A stretch of DNA of 64,000 nucleotides from CBDCYS01 sp965226245 (GTDB lineage: Bacteria; Acidobacteriota; Terriglobia; Bryobacterales; UBA6623): assembly GCA_965226245.1 (NCBI GenBank), contig CBDDCL010000009.1, positions 1 through 64,000 on the forward strand, in the 5' to 3' direction. The notes beneath the pieces were generated by a model. That model did no database searches and was not told where the DNA came from. It worked only from the letters and a program-made list of their open reading frames with translations. A program made the translations under genes and the position numbers. Below, piece after piece: positions 46,109 to 53,820 of the stretch. Numbering within the stretch: the stretch's first letter is position 1; every line of letters begins with the position of its first letter.

Positions 46109-46390
46109 ATGGCTTTACGACGCAAACCGCAATCTGAATCCAAAAAATCGGCCGTCGCCTACGAGCGCCACGTTGAAGCCCTGATCAACAAGGGTGGCTC
46201 CGTTTCCCCTAACCACGAGGAAGGGGGGGGCATCAGGCCCCAGCTCGTCCAGCTCCGTCTGCCTCGTGCTCTTGTCCAGCGCATCGACAAGGTGCGCAAG
46301 CACCGCCTTGTCGTGCCGTCCCGTCATATGTGGCTGCTCGAAGCACTCCTTGAGAAGCTGGAAACCGAGGAACACCAGAAAGTCTCCTGA
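46109..46390 (+). CDS. Ribbon-helix-helix-like partner of ParA
   Basis: 93 residues, 6 bp after parA. Basic N-terminus (MALRRKPQSESKKSAVAYER) and a C-terminal RPQLVQLRLPRALVQRIDKV strand-helix-helix that looks like an RHH fold. Likely the centromere-binding ParB analogue. Its stop overlaps the next start (TGATG). Confidence 0.6.
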   Translation: MALRRKPQSESKKSAVAYERHVEALINKGGSVSPNHEEGGGIRPQLVQLRLPRALVQRIDKVRKHRLVVPSRHMWLLEALLEKLETEEHQKVS

Positions 46391-46680
46391 TGCCTAAATC
46401 TGTTCTCGTCCAGGTCGTGCGGCTCAGCATCAGCTTCGAGACAGAAGTCCATGAGCGCGTGACCGATCTCGCAGACGCCCATGATGTTTCAACCGCCTGG
46501 ACCATTCGCAAAGCTGCCAACGCCTATTTGGAGGATCACCACCACCCCGTCAAGCCCATCAGAAACGCTCGACGTTCCGTACACTCGGGAGCAAACTTCA
46601 CCTGGGGGTACGATCTCTACAGTCTGCAGCTGCTCTGTGAAACGGAGACGGGAATGTCCTTTGTGCCACCCTCCGACTAG
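46390..46680 (+). CDS. CopG-like ribbon-helix-helix protein
   Basis: 96 residues. VVRLSISFETEVHERVTDLA followed by STAWTIRKAANAYLED is a classic RHH pattern. The C-terminal half (RNARRSVHSGANFTWGYDLY) looks less regular and may come from a fusion. Expected to be a regulator of the par locus or an antitoxin whose toxin is missing. Confidence 0.6.
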   Translation: MPKSVLVQVVRLSISFETEVHERVTDLADAHDVSTAWTIRKAANAYLEDHHHPVKPIRNARRSVHSGANFTWGYDLYSLQLLCETETGMSFVPPSD

Positions 46681-46856
46681 CTACGGTGGGCCGCCCGGTA
46701 GATGAGATGTGCGCATCACACCAATATCACCTTCTCCGCGCGGGACAAGATTCCAAATGACCGGCGAGGATTCCCAAAGGACAGTGCAATAATCGTGTGA
46801 GCAACCAATGCTGCACAGACACGGAACACAGCAACTCCGACCGTGAGAGGCAACCC

Positions 46857-49205
46857 ATGGCACCGCAGGATCTGCTCAGCAGCCGGGCCGTCTTCTTTGC
46901 TTACCCTTCTAGTCACTTGTCTGTCCGCGAGACCATCGAACACGCCTGCGGTGATCTGAAGAGCCGGACGGGCCACGCTGGAGTCCGTACCTGGGGGGAA
47001 GACGAAGTCGTGGGACGTTTCGTGGCGACGGATGTTCTCGCTCGAATTTCTGCATCGGACTGCCTAATCGCGGACGTAACGTATCTAAACTTCAACGTTA
47101 CGTTTGAGATCGGCTACGCAATTGCGCAGGGCAAATCAATCGCGCTGACCAGGTTTGCTGGAGTCGGTACGCAACCAGAATTCACTGAGGCCGGCGTCTT
47201 CGACACGATCGGCTACCATGCATACGAAAACAGGCAGCAGCTGCTCGACTTTCTCCTGACAACCTCCGAACCACATCCTCTCTTCAGCGCGCCGCTGGAG
47301 CCGAACCGCAAAGCTCCCGTCTATTTGATGGAGGCCAAATTCAAGACGGACCCTGTTACGCGTATGATCGCGCGCATAAAGAAGGCTCGACTCTTCTTCC
47401 GAAGCTTCGACCCTATTGAACAACCTCGTCTCAGCACGCCCGAGGCTATTCGCCAAGTCTCGCAGTCTTATGGGGTACTCGTCCACCTCCTTTCTGCGAC
47501 CGTCGCCGACCACGTTGTCCACAATAATCGGGCAGCCTTTATCGCCGGTCTCGCTCTTGGAAGCGAAAAAGTCCTCACGATCTTGCAACATGGGGATGAC
47601 CCAGTCCCGCTTGACTACCGGGACCTCGTGACTCGGTTCCACTCGCTTGACCAGATTGACGATGCCATCGCTGAATTCGCTCCTCGCGTCACGGAAGCGT
47701 GGCAAACAGGCCGAGAGCTGCCGACTGGCTCGCCAGCGACCTCTCTTGAGCAACTCAATCTCGGAGCCTCGTCAGCAGAAAACGAGTTGCGCGACTTGTC
47801 ATGCTACTTTCTCCGAACCGACGCATATCAAAGAGCGCAGCGCGGCGACGTGAGGTTGGTGGTCGGTCGAAAGGGATCCGGCAAGACTGCGGTGTTTGCG
47901 CAAACCAGAGATAATCTCAGGCGCAACAAACAGAACATCATTCTGGACTTGAGACCAGAGGGTTACAAGTTGCTGAAATTCAAGGAGGACGTACTAAGGC
48001 TTCTGGAGCAGGGGACCTTTTACCACACAATCACGGCGTTTTGGGAATACGTGCTCCTGTTGGAGGTCTGCCACAAGCTCCTCGAGAAGGACCGGGAACG
48101 GCACAAACGCAATTCGACCTTGTTCGAGCCGTACCGAGTGATTGCGGACCTTTACGAAGCGGACCGGTTTATCAGCGAGGGTGACTTCCCGGAACGGATG
48201 TCGAGACTGATTGATTTGATCCGGACGAGGCACACCGGCAAATACGGCTCTCATCCCAAGCCAAGATTGTCCGAACCTGAGATAACTGAACTGCTGTACG
48301 ACCACGACGTCGCAACTCTTAGGGATCAGGTAACGAACTACCTAAAGCGAAAAGAGAGCGTCTGGATACTGTTTGACAATCTCGACAAGGGGTGGCCGAC
48401 ACATGGACTCGATCATGAGGATGTGCTCATCCTTCGAGCACTTCTGGAGGCCACCCGCAAGCTTGAACGTCACCTGCATCGCAATGAGATCGACGCCCAC
48501 ACATTGGTCTTCATTCGTAATGACGTATATGAACTACTCGTAGAGGAAAGCCCGGATCGCGGGAAGGAAACGAAGGCGATCCTCGACTGGACCGATCGAG
48601 ACCTACTACGCGAAATCATACGGAGGCGTCTTGTCTTCAGTGGGCTATCCGATAAGCTCTCGGCTGGTGAAGCGTGGCTGGCCATCTGCACGAGCCATAT
48701 CAAAGGAGAAGAAAGCTCTGAGTATCTAATTGATCGCTGTCTGATGCGGCCACGATGCCTGATCGACATTATCAATTACTGCAAGAGCTTCGCAGTCAAT
48801 CTGCGACATCAACGTATCGAGGCCGAAGACATAGAGAAGGGGTTGAACGCTTACTCGACTGACCTTGTTTTCGAGGTTGGACTCGAGATGCGCGACATCC
48901 TGCCAGAGGCTGAAGATCTTCTGTACGAGTTCATCGAAAGCCCACACCAGATTCCTGAGGATCGTTTGGCGCAAACACTTGGACAGTACAAAGAACAGCT
49001 GCGGGGGGCACTTCTCGAGAACCTTCTTTGGTACGGTTTCTTGGGTGTCGTGCGATTAACTGGAGAGATCGACTACATATACACGGTGAACTACGACATG
49101 AACATGCTGAACGCGATTGTAGCCAAGCTGAGGGATACGGGCCTTGTCTACTGCATCAATCCCGCTTTCTGGTCAGGCCTCCAAGTTTCCATTCCTCATG
49201 ACTGA
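46857..49205 (+). CDS. TIR/deoxyribosyltransferase-like + Sll1717-type P-loop ATPase
   Basis: 782 residues from ATG 46857, which has GAGAGG at the right distance; a GTG at 46797 is less likely. Three parts: (1) residues 8-100, a Rossmann-like effector domain with AVFFAYPSSH, a D-C-L-I-A-D-V-T strand and NFNVTFEIGYAIAQGK, where E84 sits like the catalytic glutamate of nucleoside deoxyribosyltransferases and TIR-like NADases; (2) residues 154-285, a second alpha/beta domain (ARLFFRSFDPIEQPRLS, HNNRAAFIAGLALGSEKVLT); (3) from 310, a P-loop ATPase with GRKGSGKT (337-344) and ILFDNLDKG, similar to the Sll1717 family seen in defence islands. The architecture suggests an NTPase-controlled nucleotide-destroying defence protein. 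It is plasmid cargo, with no obvious partner gene. Confidence 0.7.
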   Translation: MAPQDLLSSRAVFFAYPSSHLSVRETIEHACGDLKSRTGHAGVRTWGEDEVVGRFVATDVLARISASDCLIADVTYLNFNVTFEIGYAIAQGKSIALTRFAGVGTQPEFTEAGVFDTIGYHAYENRQQLLDFLLTTSEPHPLFSAPLEPNRKAPVYLMEAKFKTDPVTRMIARIKKARLFFRSFDPIEQPRLSTPEAIRQVSQSYGVLVHLLSATVADHVVHNNRAAFIAGLALGSEKVLTILQHGDDPVPLDYRDLVTRFHSLDQIDDAIAEFAPRVTEAWQTGRELPTGSPATSLEQLNLGASSAENELRDLSCYFLRTDAYQRAQRGDVRLVVGRKGSGKTAVFAQTRDNLRRNKQNIILDLRPEGYKLLKFKEDVLRLLEQGTFYHTITAFWEYVLLLEVCHKLLEKDRERHKRNSTLFEPYRVIADLYEADRFISEGDFPERMSRLIDLIRTRHTGKYGSHPKPRLSEPEITELLYDHDVATLRDQVTNYLKRKESVWILFDNLDKGWPTHGLDHEDVLILRALLEATRKLERHLHRNEIDAHTLVFIRNDVYELLVEESPDRGKETKAILDWTDRDLLREIIRRRLVFSGLSDKLSAGEAWLAICTSHIKGEESSEYLIDRCLMRPRCLIDIINYCKSFAVNLRHQRIEAEDIEKGLNAYSTDLVFEVGLEMRDILPEAEDLLYEFIESPHQIPEDRLAQTLGQYKEQLRGALLENLLWYGFLGVVRLTGEIDYIYTVNYDMNMLNAIVAKLRDTGLVYCINPAFWSGLQVSIPHD

Positions 49206-49346
49206 GTGGTGCTTCCGCAACGGAGTGTGACCTGTTGTCTCACGGACGTTGACACGGCCCTGGGCGGCCAGATGCGCGTCCGTGGTCAGATTGCCGCCTG
49301 TGCCAACGGCATTGAGGAGATCGAACAAGATGTCTGCATGACAGCG

Positions 49347-49430
49347 GTATTCGAGCCCCTTGTTTTTGTGAATTGTCATCAGTGGCACCGATTGAAGACC
49401 CGCGTACACGTCGAGCCAGGCCGATCGGGC
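49347..49430 (-). pseudogene. UvrD-helicase motif remnant
   Basis: A short minus-strand frame contains WLDVYAGLQSVPLMTIHKNK followed by GLEY, the helicase motif V of UvrD/RecB-type proteins. The sequence around it is unrelated, so only a scrap is left. Confidence 0.4.
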
Positions 49431-49503
49431 AGTCATCAAGCGGTTTCTGTTGCTCGACGATTGGCGCCGCCGCATTACCGGAGTTCGAGGCGCAGAGAAG
49501 TGC

Positions 49504-49749
49504 TTATGCTTGCAGCAAGCGCCGCAACAGCAATGCCTGCATGTCACGCCGCCCATCAGCAATCACAAGCACGTAGACATTATCTCCCATCACCCGGTAG
49601 ATGATACGGTAAGGCTTGAAGAAGATCTCACGGTACTCCCGAATCCCAATGTCCAGCAATTCCTTCGGGGAGTTTCCGCGCTGGGGATGCTCGGATAGGC
49701 TGTGGAACGCCTTTTCTATCTGCTCCAGCACGTTTGGGAACATCCCTCA
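49504..49749 (-). pseudogene. ParE/RelE-type toxin, N-terminus lost
   Basis: IEKAFHSLSEHPQRGNSPKE, IREYREIFFKPYRIIYRVMG and DNVYVLVIADGRRDMQALLL are the conserved C-terminal two thirds of ParE toxins. The first 20-25 residues are missing; the frame begins right at the terminal repeat of the miniature Tn3 element at 49750. Probably inactive, and no antitoxin gene is adjacent. Confidence 0.75.
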
Positions 49750-50362
49750 GGGTAGCGCCCAGAATCGTGCGAATTTATACGCTAAGCCTTTCGCTTCGCA
49801 CGAGACTGCGGTTGAGCTGGTACTCGCCGTAGAGGAGGACGTTGTCTCACCCGATCGGGCTGATATGGGACAGTAACTTGAAGTTGAGATCGTCCGCATC
49901 CGAGCCCGCCTCGCTCAAAACACGATCGATCTCCCGAATCTGCCACTAGATGATAGCTGCGAGGATGAGAAGCAGGCAGCTCGCCGCGCCGGTTTGGCGT
50001 TCGAAGTCGCGCTGATCCAGTCGGCCCAGTCGGCCGTAGTGGACGCACCGGGCGAGGGCGTGTAGCTGTTCTCCCTTGAGGAGCTCGCGTCGGATCCGCG
50101 TGCGAAGCGTCGGCTGGCTCAGGTAGTCGAGGATGAACTCGGTCTTGAAGACGCGGCCGAGCTCGCGCGTCGCTCGGTAGAAGCGATTCTTCGGCCCATG
50201 GCCTACCAGACGCTTGAGTGCGACAGACGCGGTGGTCTGGCCGCTCGCGAACGCCGCGAACGCCGCGAAGAACTGTCCGATCCTGTCCCAGTGCTCTGTG
50301 ATCCAATCGAGGTGACTCGAAACCTCTTAGCGTATAAATTCGCACGATTCTGGGCGCTACCC
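49750..50362. mobile_element. Miniature Tn3-derived element (TIME-like), 613 bp
   Basis: Perfect 37-bp inverted repeats (GGGTAGCGCCCAGAATCG ... ACGCTAAG) at 49750-49786 and 50326-50362. The ACGCTAAG end is typical for Tn3-family ends. Inside, the minus strand carries the last 140 codons of a TnpA (LKRLVGHGPKNRFYRATREL, GRVFKTEFILDYLSQPTLR, LLKGEQLHALARCVHYGR, SHISPIGWDNVLLYGEYQLN) with a TAG at about 49955 where tyrosine is expected. So the element has both ends but no active enzyme. Confidence 0.88.
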
Positions 50363-50512
50363 TTGATCCTCTTGCCCTCGAAGCCCGCGATTGCACCCAC
50401 GACCGGCCCACAGCGTCTCGTGGAGTAGCCCCAGGATCGCCCAGGAGCGACCGAAGGCGAGCCGGGCACCCTCACTAGTCGGACCAACCGTGCAACGCCT
50501 CTGAGGGCCGCA

Positions 50513-50566
50513 GGGGCAGCGCGGGTGTATACTTTCACCGTGCCAGGGCCAAAATGGAAATCCTGG
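50513..50566. repeat. 54-bp repeat, exact inverted copy of 20493-20546
   Basis: See 20493. Here it leads directly into the DUF6868 gene: the frame VYTFTVPGPKWKSW continues to VKEVIR and stops at a TGA overlapping the next ATG, as a translated leader would. Confidence 0.92.
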
Positions 50567-50583
50567 GTGAAGGAGGTGATTCG

Positions 50584-50826
50584 ATGAGCATGGAAGCTGT
50601 GAGCGCTTTTCTAGGATGGTGCACGATCATTAATGTAGGGATTCTCATCTGGTGGTTTCTGTTCGTCACTCTGGCGCACGATTTTACCTATCGCTGCCAT
50701 CGAAAGCTCGTCAACATCTCGGTTGAGACGTTCGATGCGATCCATTACGGCGGCATGGCAGTCTTCAAGTTTGGCGTACTGTTGTTCAATCTGGTGCCGT
50801 ATCTGGCCTTGAAGATCGTCGGCTGA
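50584..50826 (+). CDS. DUF6868-type small membrane protein
   Basis: 80 residues from ATG 50584 (MSMEAVSAFLGWCTIINVGI); AAGGAGGTG lies just upstream. Two hydrophobic segments (INVGILIWWFLFVTLAHDF and FKFGVLLFNLVPYLALKIVG) and the FNLVPYLAL ending match small DUF6868 proteins. Function unknown. The gene lies just before plasmid origin B. Confidence 0.65.
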   Translation: MSMEAVSAFLGWCTIINVGILIWWFLFVTLAHDFTYRCHRKLVNISVETFDAIHYGGMAVFKFGVLLFNLVPYLALKIVG

Positions 50827-50890
50827 GGCGGATTTGATTTATGTAGGGGCGGGACTACAATCCAGGGATCTGGCCACGGACGTTTCAGGG

Positions 50891-51051
50891 TTATCCACAG
50901 ATCGCTGTGATTCGGGGCAGTTATCCACGGGCAAACACCTATACTCCGCTTCGAGCAAACACCTATATTTTCTCCCAAAATCTTCGAGCAAACACCTATA
51001 CACTCATGTAGTTAAAGAACAAGTAGTAAGAGCGACGAACCTGTGGATAAA
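50891..51051. other. Plasmid replication origin B (DnaA boxes and different iterons)
   Basis: DnaA boxes TTATCCACA (50891-50899), TTATCCACG (50921) and the reverse at 51042-51050. Three direct iterons GCAAACACCTATA at 50931, 50955 and 50988, the last two extended as CTTCGAGCAAACACCTATA. The iterons differ from those of origin A, while the adjoining AT-rich/DnaA-box block is shared with it. No rep gene is adjacent; the truncated repA at 7908 may once have served it. Confidence 0.8.
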
Positions 51052-51350
51052 CTCGCTGAAGAAAAACGGCCCGAAAAGGCAAAATCAAAACCTTCCTTAT
51101 AGGTAAAGAACTGAAGACAAAGGACTTACACCATACCGCGGCGGAACGGGCAAGCGGACCGACAACAAAACCAGAATCAAAACCCCCGGATAGCCTACGC
51201 CGAGAGGCGAGTCAAGCCGCCGGCGCGGCTCCTACGCTACGCTACGGCCCTGCGGGTGACAGCGCCCCTCGGCTGCGGCTCAAGGCGGCTGGTATGACCG
51301 AAAGCTCCCTTTCGGCCCGTCCACACGGCCCGAATCCCCCTTTTCCCTCA
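51008..51350. repeat. Long inverted repeat B, partner at 28035-28345
   Basis: Reverse-complement match to the flank of origin A: GTAGTTAAAGAACAAGTAGT, the DnaA box, CCGCGGCGGAAC, GCCTACGCCGAGAGGCGAG and CCTGCGGGTGACA. The match continues outward to the scar at 14788-14910. Confidence 0.8.
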
Positions 51351-51704
51351 TAAACAGCCATCCCTTCGGATCGGCCCGCAGCAGTCCAGGGCGCGAAGCG
51401 GCAAAGCGAACCCTTGACGGCGAGGACCGATCTGGAATCATCCAGGGCGAGGGAAAAGGAGCTTCTTGCTGTGTCTATCAATAGATATATTTATATTTCT
51501 TTGTACTGCCACAGAGCTTCTTCGAGTCCAGCAAAGCGGCTCGCCTGTCAAGTGGCGAAGCCGTTGTACTCGATGTTGGAGGACCGGCTGGAGCAGGTGC
51601 GGGAGATCGACGGAGAGCTGGCTTACGAGAAGATGAGGCGGGCAGTGGAGAAGGCCAGCCAAGAGAAGGCTAGGCAGGCTAGGCAAGTGGAGAGGGCTAG
51701 GCTA

Positions 51705-52904
51705 GTGTAGTGTCCATGAAATAAATGGACAGTTATTTCTTCTTCCGTTTTCTGGGCCGCGGGCTGCTGCAGCCGGGCTGAATCTGCTCCAAGGTGCGTC
51801 GGCAGCGCGAAAGTTTCTCCGTGATCGACTCCACCGTCGCCGTCCAAACGAAGGGTTTCGGCTCCTGGTTCCAGACCCTCAGGAATTCCTCAATGCAGTC
51901 CTTGAGCTCCCCCACGCTGCCGAATGCCCCGCGCCGGATCGCCTTCTGAGTCAGTTCGCCGAACCAACGCTCGACCAGGTTCAGCCAACTGGAACTGGTC
52001 GGCACAAAGTGCGTCTCAAAGCGCGGGTGGCGCTGCAACCAGCCCCGCACCTTCTCGTGTTTATGCGTCCCATAGTTGTCCAGGATTAAATGCAGCGGCA
52101 CGTCGCCGGGGAACTCCTTGTCGAGCGTGCGCAAGAACTTCAGAAACTCCTGATGCCGGTGGCGCGGAAAGCATTGGCCAATCACTTTGCCCTGCAAGGT
52201 CTCCAGGGCGGCGAATAGTGTCGTCGTGCCGTTGCGCTTGTAGTCATGGGTCATGGTCCCGCAGCGCCCCTTCTTGAGCGGCAAGCCCGGCTGCGTCCGA
52301 TCCAGAGCCTGAATCTGACATCTTCTCGTCCACGCACAACACGACCGCCTGTTGGGGCGGATTCAAGTACAGCCCGACCACGTCGGTCAATTTGTCCAGG
52401 AACTTCGGATCGCGCGACAGCTTAAAGGTCTTCACACGGTGGGGCTTGAGGTTGTGGGCTCGCCAGATGTTGTGGATGGTGGACTTGCTGACTCCCTGGT
52501 TTTTGGCCAGCGTGCGGCAACTCCAATGCGTCATTCCCTTGGGCTTGGTTTGCAGGGTGGCGTCCACAATGGCGCTGATCTTGTCGATGTCATAGGTGGG
52601 CTTGCGCCCGCGTCCGGGGGAAATCTCCCACAGACCGTCGAGTCGCTGTTGGTCAAAGCGCTGACGCCACAGAATGACGGTTTTGCGGTTGACAGACAAC
52701 TGCTTGGCGATGGCGACATCGGAGAGACCCTGGCTCGAAGCCAGCACGATTCGGCAGCGTAGCGCCACCTGCTGAGGGGTGCCATGGGCGCCGATCCATT
52801 GCCGCAGCAGCTGCTGCTCGGAGGGCGAAAGTTCGCAGGGGGAAGCCATACCCCAGGATGCGATAAACCAGGCGACTTGTCCAGTTATTTGTCGGACACT
52901 ACAC
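51705..52904. mobile_element. IS630-family element
   Basis: 1200 bp with ends GTGTAGTGTCC and GGACACTACAC, flanked by TA on both sides (51703-51704 and 52905-52906) within a CTAG target, the normal IS630/Tc1 target. It carries one transposase in two overlapping frames. Confidence 0.92.
51733..52849 (-). pseudogene. IS630-family transposase in two frames
   Basis: The N-terminal frame (52849 to 52244) has the helix-turn-helix (LSDVAIAKQLSVNRKTVILW), a second DNA-binding domain and the first catalytic aspartate in VVLCVDEK. The second frame (52284 to 51733) has DNYGTHKHEKVRGWL and SSSWLNLVERWFGELT with the other Asp and Glu. They join after DEK with a shift of one base (expected QIQALDRTQPGLPLKKGR). 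Either programmed frameshifting or a mutation; the rest is intact. Confidence 0.85.
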
Positions 52905-52917
52905 TAGAGTGGGATAG

Positions 52918-53003
52918 GCAAGAGACGGCAAGGCAAAGCAGGGACCGCCGTGGGCCGGAACGCAGGGGGCCGGAACGGGACTTTGGCCCCAGCCGCTAGG
53001 TTT
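52918..53003. repeat. C-terminal-tail repeat, copy 1
   Basis: About 86 bp (AGGCAAGAGACGGCAAGGCA ... CCGCTAGGTTT) encode DRQETARQSRDRRGPER then RDFGPSR and stop. Copy 2 at 53363-53450 differs at only a few bases. A GGCGTGGGAGAATG motif follows both. Confidence 0.88.
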
Positions 53004-53042
53004 CTCTCGGTGGTTTTGTCCTAGGGGGGCGGGCGTGGGAGA

Positions 53043-53447
53043 ATGTTGGATGTGTCCGAGGAGCCGGAACCAATGTCAAAACAGGAAGAGACCCAAAACG
53101 GCGTGAGGGATGCCAACCGCGCGATTCGCCGTGTTCTCGCTGATGAAGTTCCCTCGATTGATTGTTCCTTTGGAGATGATGACCCGCCTGCGAGGGTTCG
53201 TGGCATCATCACCGCTGCCTTGCCGCCCAGCAGTGGCGGAGCCGCTAAGCGAGTTATGAAACGCCTTGGCATCAAAGCAACGGACGGACTGCCAATGTCA
53301 CCCTACGACTGCGCCTACAACACTCAGATAATTGGCGTGGGAGGAGCGTTCGTTGGGTCTGACAGGCAAGAGACGGCAAGGCAAAGCAGGGACCGCCGTG
53401 GGCCGGAACGCGGGGGGCCGCAGCGGGACTTTGGCCCCAGCCGCTAG
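53043..53447 (+). CDS. Hypothetical protein ending in the repeated tail
   Basis: 134 residues; ATG 53043 preceded by GGGAG, or ATG 53073. Residues 30-75 look like a folded domain (AIRRVLADEVPSIDCSFGDD, IITAALPPSSGGAAKRVMKR). After GGAFVGS the last 27 residues are the repeated tail DRQETARQSRDRRGPER...RDFGPSR, so the natural C-terminus was replaced. Family not recognised. Confidence 0.5.
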   Translation: MLDVSEEPEPMSKQEETQNGVRDANRAIRRVLADEVPSIDCSFGDDDPPARVRGIITAALPPSSGGAAKRVMKRLGIKATDGLPMSPYDCAYNTQIIGVGGAFVGSDRQETARQSRDRRGPERGGPQRDFGPSR

Positions 53448-53450
53448 GTT
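53363..53450. repeat. C-terminal-tail repeat, copy 2
   Basis: Copy of 52918-53003 with a few substitutions. It supplies the last 25 codons and the stop of the preceding ORF. Confidence 0.88.
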
Positions 53451-53535
53451 TGGTCTTGCTCAGGGGGCGTGGGAGAATGGGCAGAACGGATTGGGAGGAA
53501 AGGGAGCGACGAAACCATGGAAGATGGAGGGCGGG

Positions 53536-53820
53536 ATGGACGTGCAAGAAGCCGTACAAATGGCGAAAGAATACATAAACAAAATTTTTGAGACTGAAAA
53601 CATCCAGTGGGTAGGTCTCGAAGAGATTGTATTTGATGACGCGAGCGATAGCTGGAAAGTGACCATTGGCTTCTCTCGGGCATGGGGCCTCGTGCCCACC
53701 GTGTCGGCAGCCGTCGGAGACAGGAGCGCGCGAGTATTCAAGGTTGTTCAAATTGATGACCATACAGGTCGTATCGTATCCCTGACCGATCGCGCTCTGC
53801 TCAACGCGAATTTGAGATGA
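53536..53820 (+). CDS. Putative antitoxin/partner of PIN protein
   Basis: 94 residues from ATG 53536 (GGGCGGG upstream). MDVQEAVQMAKEYINKIFET, then EEIVFDDASDSWKVTIGFSR and AARVFKVVQIDDH-like strands: a small alpha+beta protein. Its stop overlaps the start of the PIN gene (ATGA), the typical antitoxin-toxin arrangement. I do not recognise a known antitoxin family, so the function is inferred from context. Confidence 0.55.
   Translation: MDVQEAVQMAKEYINKIFETENIQWVGLEEIVFDDASDSWKVTIGFSRAWGLVPTVSAAVGDRSARVFKVVQIDDHTGRIVSLTDRALLNANLR

Larger units (their letters stand above)
51552..52999 (+). pseudogene. Coiled-coil protein gene split by IS630 element
   Basis: The first part (51552-51704) codes for a charged helix (LEDRLEQVREIDGELAYEKM, EKARQARQVERARL). 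If the IS630 element (51705-52904) and one TA are removed, the frame continues without a break at 52907: EWDRQETARQSRDRRGPERR, GPERDFGPSR, stop at 52997-52999. So the insertion is recent or harmless, and the original gene can be rebuilt. The start is uncertain (GTG at 51552 or ATG at 51573). Function unknown; the tail is shared with other ORFs here. Confidence 0.7.

Noticed and set aside
50931..51000. CRISPR-like spaced repeats
   Set aside because: Repeats of 13-19 bp with DnaA boxes around them; an iteron origin explains them.
52912..53450. Integron attC-like interpretation of the repeats at the ends of two ORFs
   Set aside because: No GTTRRRY/RYYYAAC core sites and no integrase gene nearby.
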